Assembly (NCBI RefSeq): GCF_023856365.1
Contig: NC_064537.1
Coordinates: forward strand, 7,452,324 to 7,516,323
Direction: 5' to 3'
DNA: 64,000 nt
From: Brienomyrus brachyistius
Lineage: Eukaryota > Chordata > Actinopteri > Osteoglossiformes > Mormyridae
The first letter of the stretch is position 1. Each line of letters opens with the position of its first letter. This document shows, piece after piece, positions 55,069 to 64,000 of the stretch. The notes below the pieces were generated by a model that saw only the letters and a list, made by a program, of their open reading frames with translations, searched no databases and had not been told where the DNA came from. Position numbers and translations under genes: made by a program.

Positions 55069-56509
55069 GAGACTGCAGCCTGCTTTACTGTTCTCTGACT
55101 TGGGTGTTTTTGTTTTTTGTTGGGGGGGTGTCTCTCTATTTCATTTTTATTGAGGCTCATAAATTGCTACAGACTTCTCCCCCAGGGATTTGCGGCCCTT
55201 GTCGGACAGCCATGGCTCGGCTCCTCATTGTGCTATTCTGGGAAGCCCTGAAAGCCCCAGAGCACAACGCACCCCTCCCCACACCCCCGTTTCCTCATTG
55301 GTCCATTCCGCTGCCTGTCTCGTTAAATGTGTCAAGCCTTTCTTATTGGTCACACCTCCAATATGCCTCTAACCCATTGGTCAGCTCCTGCCGCCAGACT
55401 GACTAGCCCATCCAATCAGATTCTTTTCCCAGGATGATGAAGCTGGTACCAGGGGAAAGCTTTTTAATTGGAAGGCTGGCGTTTCCAGACCGCACTGTCC
55501 CTGAAGACCACCACATTTGCATAAAGAGCCTTTGATCCTTGGTCAATGGTGCCTTCAGGTTTGTGCTTTTTAAGAAAGCAAGCCGTTTTCATCGTGATTG
55601 GGAAATTTGTCTCTCCTGCTGTGGGGGACATACACGTTCTGGGTTTGTCACGCTGGAGAGGGCCGTTTTGGAACGCGTTCAGGGAAAAGCGCACGGCCGG
55701 TGGATCAGAAACGGAGAGGCAGGAGGGTCGGTCCGGGGAGGGAAGCCGTCTGTCAGCTCCATGTCATGAGTCAATGGGTCAGTGCTAGTCTGCTTGTGGC
55801 TGCCATTCAAAGGCGAGAGGCTGGTCTGCGGTGATAGGTAGGGTCTTCAAAGTTCTTATGTGTTAAAGAAAAACATTATAAGCATCATCCCTCCCTCAAA
55901 GTTGGCCAACCCAAAGTACCCCCCCCCCCAGAGTGTGCTGTGGAAAGAGTTCTTCCCAGTTTCATGGCTTTCCAGACTGTTTTGGAGGTGGTGAGAAATT
56001 TGCACATTTATGAAACGTTTCAGCATTGCCTTAAATAAGGAGTTGGTTCCTGGGAAGTTGGGGAGTGAGCTGGGGGGGGGCAGTGGACAGGGAGAAAGAT
56101 GGCTTCTGTAGTCACCCCCGCTTGTGCTGACCCTCGGGGCCCTGCACTGACGTGTCTGTACGCCCGAGATGGAGAGGGGTTTTCGGCGAGACGCATGTTG
56201 GCGTGTTTACGACTGGGTGGCATGTTTACGGCTGGGATGCAGGGCTTGTGTTTGTTTTGCGTATGACTCATCACCAGAAGTGGCTGGAGACACAGACATG
56301 GAGGAGGTGTGTTTCGGGGGGAGTGGTCGTCTGCGATTCAGTGAGGAGACATTCTCCACACAAACATCAGAACGTCAGCGGGCATTTAGGCGTCAGACCG
56401 TAACGCCATGACTGAACAGAACCTTGAGAGGTGTCCGGGCCTCGTTCGGACCTGTTGATTGGTTCTGTTCATGTCAGTCTCTCTCTCTCTCTGACCTAAT
56501 TAAAGCAAG

Positions 56510-56596
<87 letters not shown>

Positions 56597-59512
56597 TGCA
56601 CGTGCACACGCATGTGTGTTGTGCTGCAGCAGGTAGGGCTGCTGTGTGTGTGTGTGTGTGTGTGTGTGTGTCTGTACGCGCACATGCGCGTTTCGGAACA
56701 GACTGTGTTTTTTTCGCGTGTGGCCTCCCCTGGGACGCTGACTGTTTGTTTCTTCTGCACCTTTTCCGTCAATCGAGTGGACGGTGGTTCCACACCACAG
56801 TCAGCTTCAAGACGTATGTCGAAAAAAAATGAACGTCCCAGATGTACATATCGATCAGATTGATTTTTTTTTTAATTATGGGGGAGGGCTTGTTGATGAA
56901 TGGGATGAGAACGGAATTATGGGCGGGGCTGTTCGTGAATGGGAGGGCTGGGGGTTTGAGGGATGGATTTTAGCTCCTGATTTTGAAGGGACTGTTCTCT
57001 ATGTTCGAGACCAGATGCTGACCGTCGTCCAATAGGAGAAGGCGGAGTTCTGACGTTTCCAAACCCAGAAGGGAAGTGATCGGGACCAAAAGAAAGATGG
57101 CTCCTGCAGCCTCTGACCCCCCAAAGATGACTGTTTGGGTTCGGGTGGGGTGGGGGAGGGCTCTTATTCGTCTGAATAGACTGCCAGGTGTACCTTGTGT
57201 TTAGTGCTGCGAATTTCCAGATGGGGAATTAGTGAAGGGATTGTGTCCTCTGTAAGATGTTTCATGTGTGTGTTTTTGTGTGAGCTCCTCTTCACTGACA
57301 TGATGGCTCGATCCACGCCTGCTACTGATATGGGGTGGGGGGGTTGGGGGGTGGGAGAGACGGATTGAGCACACATTATAAGCACATTATTGCAAACAAG
57401 ACTGGTGTTTTTCGGTCTTATTTTTTCGGGAGGGGTTAGGAAAGTTCCGTAGATTGTTTTTCATATATTGTTTTAGTTTTTTTTTTCTTTTTTGTTTTTA
57501 ATACCGTAAATACTGTAGTGTTAGGTTCTTAAAACTACTACTAATTCACGATTGAGTAGCATTGCCAAGTATGTTATGAAACAAAAATAAGGTCACGTAC
57601 AAACGAGTAACCATCCATTCAGCATGTGACTGAAGTGCTGAGAGTGAGGTGAGGGCGGGGCTCTGTGCTGGCTAAGGGTGGTTTCGGTAAAGTCTGGGTT
57701 GGCTGTGGATGGTAACCTGCGGGGGAGGGGGCGTCAGACAAAAGCAGAAGGCCAATCTAAATACCCGAACCCTTCAGATTGACCTCCCCTTCTCGCTCCT
57801 AACCCCCTCCACCAAATATGGTTTGTAGCAATGGCCAGAAATGGGGCTTGAGCAATTACAGGCACTACCAGCCTCCCGCCAGCAGAGGGCAGCACACCCT
57901 CAGATGATGATTATTCCAGGCAAATGTATGACATATAGCTAACCTCTGTTGTTCAAGTGCAATTGTAAGAGATTAACAGTTACTCGCAGCGCTGGCCGTT
58001 TTAATCGTGTGCCGAGTCGAAACAGTTGAAATGACTGTCTTTGTGTTGGTGTAGTGGTGGGTGGTTGTCATGGTAACGTGCAGCCAGTAGCCAACCGGCG
58101 TTTTTCTGGGAGTATAACCCACCCACACTGTCTTCTGGGTTTCAGGAAGGAGGGAAGGACCTATTTCACACCTTCAGTTTACTGGGGTTATCTTTTCCAT
58201 TGTTGTTTTAATTATTCATGTTTTATTTTTGAAACGCTGACTAGTTAAAGGTCATATTGGAGGGAAAGAGCGAGTGTGCTCATTGGGAGGGGAAGGTTGG
58301 CGCAGTTCTGTTTGTCTCTTTGCCTGCTTGTCACCCTCTTCACATTGGGGTGGGGTGGGGGGGGGAGAATAGCACCTTCTGGGTGTCCTGGGGTTTTGAG
58401 GACATCCTGGCACCTTCTAGGGAGTTTTATATGTCAGAGTGTGAGGGACAGTGACAGTGGGGCTTTGCTCACAGCAGGCAGAGATGTGTGTGTTGTAGGT
58501 CTTTTTTTGTTTGATGATGAAGATGATGATGGTGGTCTTTTTGTGATGATTTAATATGTTCCTGTTTATTCTTTAACTCCCCCCCCCTCCCTAGACAGGC
58601 TCTGGGGAAGGTGGTAAGACTGTAACCTCTCTTCCCTGAAGGGCGGGGGGGGGTTGAGGGAGTTTCGGAGGGCTGGTTGCAGCCCTCTGTGTTTCAAAGT
58701 CCATCCGCAAATAGTGCCCCCCCCCCATCCTTTCCTGTACCTAACCTGGCCTCCCCTCTGCGCTTGGCACTGTGGCCCATCAATCTGTACGTGTTCTTCC
58801 TTTAACTTACCCCTCGCAGCCCCAATGCTCCGATCTGTACATTTTGCTAACAGCAACATTGTAGACTTTTATCCAGAATCTTATTACTCCACTCTCTCGA
58901 CGACCCTAGCACACCAGAGCTGCCCCCCCCCCACTCCCCCCCTGCCTGCAGTTCTGGTGGACTGCCCACAGGGGGCGCTCTCTTACCTGGAGCCCAGAGC
59001 CAGACGCCCAGTGTCCCTCTGCTGGAGCCGCGGGTGTTACGGCAGGCGCATCCTGCCTGGTGGGCCAAACCAAACTGAAGTGAGAAGACCATCTGGGAGG
59101 GGTTTGATGTATGTGATGTTTTTTATACACAGCTATTAGTAAGGCGATGGGTGGAAAAACAACACTACTCTGGTGTGACCTGGGTCAAACAGATCTTTTT
59201 TTTTCCACTCTATGAAAATATATATATAAAAAATATATATACTGTATAATATACCTAGAAGCACTAATGAAGTTTGATTGTTAGTTGTGCACTCACAGCA
59301 TGAGGTATTAACCCAGAAACGCTTATCAGACAAAACGCACCAGCGTCGGCCGACGCGCGGACCCTGCCGTGATCCCCGTAACGTCAGTGTTTATTCTGTG
59401 TTCCAAGTGCCAATAACTTTGTGAATTCCTAACTGTGACCCAATAATTAAGATAATTGCACATTAACTACTGTAAAAAAAAATGAAAAAGGAAAAATGAG
59501 TATCTTAATAAA
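54133..59512 (+). other. nacc1: Probable long 3' UTR of nacc1
   Basis: No splice-supported exons or genes are seen up to an AATAAA at 59507-59512. The stretch holds many poly-G/poly-C tracts, a large (GT)n array (56512-56593) and a second one (56643-56671). The extent is inferred; an earlier poly(A) site is possible. Confidence 0.5.
56512..56593 (+). repeat. (GT)n microsatellite, about 40 units
   Basis: Pure GT run of about 80 bp, followed by alternating purine-pyrimidine tgtacgtgcacgtgcacacg, so it could adopt Z-DNA. A second shorter GT array lies at 56643-56671. Confidence 0.95.
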
Positions 59513-61649
59513 AAGGTTTGTAACAAACACTCCGTTTACAGATTGCCTGAAATGTAAACGCTATTGCACACTTGACTGGGGGTAGAATGCGTTGTACTGA
59601 GCTTCACAAAATGATAGAGTGTGAGTAACAGTGTTTAATGCTTTGAAGAAAAGAACCAATCGGATCACAGCTTAGAGGGTTGTGTGCGTTGTGATTGGCT
59701 TCCACCACTGGCCGAAAGCCTGTCTCCTGTATCTATGGCTGCCGAAAAGGAGAGCCGACAATTCACTAAAACCAACATAGGCAGATCCCAACCTGTCAAC
59801 TTCCTACCCGTGAGAAGATTGTCCTTAGAGTAACTGCCGCTAAGTAAGACTAGTTTAAACTCCCACCCTGAATGCTCCAAAACATTTCAGGTAAATTGAA
59901 GATTAGACCATTCTCCATTTTGCTAATGCGCTATGCTAACGCACAGGGAATTGCAGAGTAGAGTTTAAAGATTATGACATGAAAGTTACTGTCTGCCGGC
60001 ATCTTGGCTGCCCTTCCCGCTCCCCCAGTTTGCCCGGCCCAAACCGCTGAGTGTAGGATACAGACCTTGGGATGCTCAGAAGATATTACTGCTGCTTTGG
60101 AAAGCTGCGGAAACTCCACACAGAAATCACTCCACAAGAAACGGAGCAAATGTTTATGGTTTATTAAGAACACGGGAAATTTACAGGAGGAGAAGGCAAT
60201 CATTCCACAGCTTACAGTCTTTCAGGTATGCCTCTATATGTACATAAACCCAGGGACAGGTTACTCATTCCGTCTGAAACCAGATTATCAGAAGTGTGGC
60301 AGGAGCCAGTTCCTGAGGACACAGTGAGGCCAATTCTGATGCAATAACACAGTCTTCCTATGAACGTAATCTGTGTGGTTCACACCTGCTTGGTTGGGTC
60401 ATAGTTGACCGATGGCAGGTGTAACGTACCCACCCCCCCCCCACGGGGTGGAGGATGATGCAGATGTGGGCACGTGGCAAATTATCAAGGGTGCGACTCA
60501 AAATGCTGGGAGTCCCTTGAATCCAAAGGGTTTGGGTTCATTTTTTTCCCCCTCTCTAATTTTCTTCCTGGTTTTGCAAAATCAGCAGCCTGATGTAGGA
60601 CAGTCCCCTTCCCCAGTTGCCGATGGCGACAGCAGGACAGGGAGAGAACAGCTCAGACGGACCCATGACACACCCAGAGGGCCAGTCAGCCAATCGCCCG
60701 ATCGATCACAACCAATCACATTCCACGGAGTGCCACAGCAGCCCGGTCCACCACACACAGGCTCCATCCATCACACGAATACAGCACATACTGTACATCT
60801 GATGCTGCCTGTACTTAGGGGGGCATTCTGTCCAGAAGCCGAAAGCTACGAGCAACCCCCAAGGGAGTGAAGTACCACCTGATATCTTCAGGGAAGTTCA
60901 GAATGGCCCAGAAATCGGACACTCTCACTTGGCATCGGCACAAACGGTAAATGCGTGGATGCATGGATTAAAACTGACAAAAAAACAGAATGATAATACT
61001 GCAACGGTACCAAACACAGAGGGGAAAAACCAGAACGATAAGGAACCGCACGCGAAGGTGGACATAATTAGGATTTCAGAAAGTCACCATTTATATTTGA
61101 GCTGTAAACTGACATGGAGGCAAGTCAGGAAAAAAAGAATATTAAAATGTGTAATAAAATGTACAAATATAAAGCAATGTGGTCCTCTTTTTTTCCCTCC
61201 AAGCCAGGTGAGAACAGGGATTGTGTCATTAAGGCATTGCACTGCAAGAAGTCATTTTTCACTAGTCATCACTCCCTGACACAGCAGGAACTAAAGTGCA
61301 GTAAGAGGCGTTCAGCGCGCCTCCGCTGACGGGCAGCGGGACACCGGCAGCGGGAGCGACCCCCCCACACCAGGAGGAAGCGGATGGGGATAATCGGCCT
61401 GTCAGTAACATATTTTTGGTGGAAAAAAAATCATTCATAAACAGATGTCAAAAATTTGGGGGGGGGGGGGGGGGGACAGTACCGAACAGTGAACAGAACA
61501 GCACAGAAAATTCACAAGAAGTCACAATGTCCACCAGGGGGCGAGACTGACGAAAGACATTTATACTTGTCTGTTTTGCCCAGCAACTACCAGCTTGGTC
61601 AGTGAAGTGGCCGTCGTGATTGGCTTGCTGGCCTCACAAACACGCCCCC
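59513..61649. other. Intergenic DNA between convergent nacc1 and stx10
   Basis: No gene is supported. The ORFs here are short and lack splice or motif support. A poly-G tract lies at about 61458-61475. Confidence 0.55.
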
Positions 61650-61655
61650 TTTATT
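61650..61655 (-). terminator. Candidate poly(A) signal of stx10
   Basis: tttatt on the plus strand (AATAAA on the coding strand), about 340 bp past the stx10 stop codon. Confidence 0.4.
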
Positions 61656-61991
61656 ATCTGTGCAGGCCCATTAATATACTTTTTTTTTTCCTAAAAAAAA
61701 TAATAAAAGGCAGCTATGAACAGTTCACCATACTGTGAACATCAAGCCGTCTTTCAGTACCTTTTATCTGGTTCGGGAAACTGCGCTTAAAAATATTTTT
61801 TACTTGCCCCAAAAGGCAACTGGTGCAGGTCCTGCCTAATCTGAAGGAGTCCTGAGCGGACGCTAGGCTATAACGCAGCGGGCAGTCGTATCCAAAAGCA
61901 GGAGGAGACGGATTTACCCCCCAGTCCTCCATCCACCCATCCACCCAAAGAACCGTCCAGAAGGAGGGGAAGGAACATTGCAGATCCATGG

Positions 61992-64000
61992 TCAAAGTGT
62001 GAAGAAGAGAATGAGGACGATGATCATTATGACCGCCAGGACTCCGATCGCACACCACTGCCTCCGACCTGAGGAACAGATAAAAAATAATGGCTGACAG
62101 CAGACGTAAACCCAAAAAGAGGCAAGAATGTACACGCAGGCAGGTGCCATCCAGCCTGGATGAGGACTACAGGACAAATTCATGCCACCCACAGAAATAA
62201 TATTAATAATCAATCCATTCATCTCCATTCCACCACTCCTGCAAAGGGTCACAGTAAAATACTTATTTTCCTGATTTTTTTGAGTAATGCTAATAATCGT
62301 ATCTAGGTGCTTCAAGGTTCTTCAACGACACAGGACAGGTACGTCTGGTTTTACAAAACACATCGACCCGAATCGATTCAGAAGAGAACTCACTGCTCGT
62401 CATGTGGGACACCTTCTCCATCTTCTTCAGGACCGAATCCATCCTCGAGTTGGTCTGGTCCATCTCATCGCCGAACTCTCCAAGCATACTGCTCAAGACC
62501 CACACAGATCGAAACCGCGTGTTAGTCTATAACAAGAACATTCATCCTTCTGGCCAGTACAAGGTGGCCCTGGGCGGGGGACACCCTGGGCGGGGGACAC
62601 CCTGGGCGGGGGACACCGGTCCATGTTAGACACTAATCCATCAAACTGCAAATTTGTAAGGAAACCCTACAGTAGGCAAACTCCAGACACAGGGTAGGAT
62701 TCAAACCCCCAACCTTGGAGTAGTGTGCCACCCTTAATACTCTACAAATACATTTCGCCGCATCAAGGGGAGCAACGAGGTGAATGAAGGCGGCAGTGCC
62801 AGTCCAAGTCAGTGAAAATGGCTTGCTAAGTCGGTGCCCCCTCGGAAGATGGCGCCCAAGACGGCCGCCTACGTATGGCATTGGGACGGGCGGACTCACA
62901 CAGCCTGCTCATCCAGCTCGTCGCCGATGCGCTCGGACATGTCCTTCAGCACACGGATGCTGCCCGTAACCAGCCCCAGCTGATCGTCCTGTTCCTGCAT
63001 AATCAGCTGCCCGGAGAGAGGGAGGGGCACACTGGGGGTGTCATTCTCATTCGGCAGTCTGGCAAGCTCAGGCCCCGCCCCCCACATAACTGGCCCCACC
63101 CCCCGCATCACTAGCACCGCCCTCCCTACCCCACACCCCGCCCACCTGTTGCTGCTCCTGCTGCTCCTGGATGTACCGCGAGTTGGCTGACACCAGGTGG
63201 GGTTCCAACCCCGTGGAGGCGCGGGCCGGTCCAGAAGCCGCCAGCAAGGCCTGAACGAGAAGGGGGGGGGGGAGGCCCATTCCAGAATCAGAACCAGTCA
63301 GCGGTACGCATTCATGCCCCAGTGCACAATGCCAGCTTATAGGACCACCTTAACTCATTCTCTGTAGCGGGAGGAAGTGCAGATGGAAACGTGTCAGCGT
63401 GAGGATCATTTACTTATTTTGCAGCTGCTTTTATCCAAAATGACAAACAACTGAGAAAGCCGGGCCAGACGGTCCCTGGAGCAAGTGAGAGGTTAAGGGC
63501 TCAAAGGCCCAACAGTTATATCACTATGCTGACATCGGGATTTGAACCAAAGACCTTCTGATGACAGGCACAACATCTTAACCTGCTGAGCCCCGCACTG
63601 CCGCGATGGTGCCACCATAGTCTTTACCCTCAGGGGAAGGAGGACCAGATATGCTCTATAATTAGTGTCTGACCATTTAAGCGAAGCATGCAAAGGCGCA
63701 GGGAGATAAGCACACCAGGCCTGCAGAAACACATTAGTCCTAAGCTGACAATCACATGGAACCCCTTTTCCACAAAGCGCTCCACCACACAAAGGCACTC
63801 AGGATGTCATCTTCAGCAGCGCTGACGCACCTGTCGATTCTTCTTCTCAGCCCTGGCCATCGCTGAGGGGCTCGACAGCTGCTCCTTCATCTCCTGCGAG
63901 AATAATGACGATAATGATAACAGATACTTCTTATTGATCCCCGTAGGGGAAAGTCTCTCTTCACCTCCCCCATCTTGCTGTCCGTGAGAGCGAGCTTGGC
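61992..64000 (-). CDS. stx10: Syntaxin-10 (Qc-SNARE), 3' part; 5' end beyond window
   Basis: Minus-strand exons in phase: the partial exon 64000-63965, then 63893-63831, 63250-63146, 63006-62900, 62488-62394 and 62068-61992 (stop TGA 61994-61992). It is a tail-anchored SNARE of trans-Golgi/endosome traffic. The SNARE motif runs over three exons ([20 protein letters not shown], then [13 protein letters not shown] with the zero-layer Gln, then MEKVSHMTS). It is followed by [10 protein letters not shown] and a C-terminal hydrophobic anchor ending LILFFTL. The N-terminal Habc part lies off the right edge. The sequence alone would also allow syntaxin-6. Its position beside nacc1 favours stx10. The partial exon's frame is open, but its 12 residues are poorly conserved. 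Confidence 0.9.
62568..62617 (+). repeat. Three tandem 17-bp units
   Basis: The unit ccctgggcgggggacac is repeated three times with almost no variation in an stx10 intron (between the 63006-62900 and 62488-62394 exons). Confidence 0.9.
63415..63605 (-). mobile_element. tRNA-derived SINE, reverse orientation
   Basis: Read on the minus strand it begins with a tRNA-like head (ctcagcaggttaagatgttg, B-box ggttcaaatcccg at 63553-63541). It then has an agcccttaacc block and ends in the ttttggataaaagcagctgc-type tail common to fish SINEs. It lies in an stx10 intron. The 20288-20345 fragment belongs to the same family. Confidence 0.7.

Noticed and set aside
56474..56863. Cys/Val- and His/Thr-repeat ORFs on both strands
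   Set aside because: They are translations of the (GT)n microsatellite.
61714..62115. 133-codon minus-strand ORF
   Set aside because: It overlaps the stx10 terminal exon in another frame and extends through its 3' UTR. It has no support of its own.

Overview
The window is vertebrate nuclear DNA, most likely from a ray-finned (teleost-type) fish. Its genes are split by GT-AG introns, tRNA-derived SINEs are scattered through it, and there are many (GT)n, (CT)n and poly-C/G tracts. The order man2b1 - trmt1 - nacc1 - stx10 matches human 19p13.13. No prokaryotic or organellar features are present.

Positions 1-18370 form a very large imperfect palindrome: a left arm (1-8095), a spacer (8096-9695) and a right arm (9696-18370). 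Each arm carries, from the centre outward, a broken Ty3/gypsy-type retrotransposon (gag, protease, RT, RNase H, integrase), about 1.5-2 kb of non-coding DNA, and the first coding exon of a SULT3-like cytosolic sulfotransferase. The right-hand sulfotransferase continues into unique DNA and is complete (16989-21491, six coding exons). Only exon 1 of the left-hand copy is in view and it points off the left edge. The spacer holds a SINE, a short unexplained ORF, and the only LTR and tRNA-His primer-binding site visible for these elements. The arms differ by scattered substitutions and by several large indels, including a LINE-like insertion with a target-site duplication found only in the left arm, so they are two diverged copies.

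From 21492 to 24471 is intergenic DNA with a SINE and a duplicated segment. man2b1 (lysosomal alpha-mannosidase, + strand, 24472-35294) can be read as 24 coding exons totalling 1002 codons. A perfect CLEAR/TFEB-type motif and a CRE lie just upstream of its start codon. trmt1 (tRNA guanine-26 dimethyltransferase, - strand, 43817-38206) follows tail-to-tail and reads as 14 coding exons totalling 664 codons. nacc1 (BTB-BEN transcriptional regulator, + strand, coding 48361-54132, 551 codons) is head-to-head with trmt1 across a CpG-rich promoter region and has a putative 5' non-coding exon near 45561. Its introns contain a roughly 38-bp minisatellite and a solo LTR. nacc1 appears to have a very long 3' UTR, to about 59.5 kb. 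stx10 (Qc-SNARE, - strand, 61992 to beyond 64000) closes the window and is cut by its right edge.

The four conserved genes are unrelated housekeeping or regulatory genes kept in ancient synteny. The novelty is in the sulfotransferase/retrotransposon palindrome on the left.
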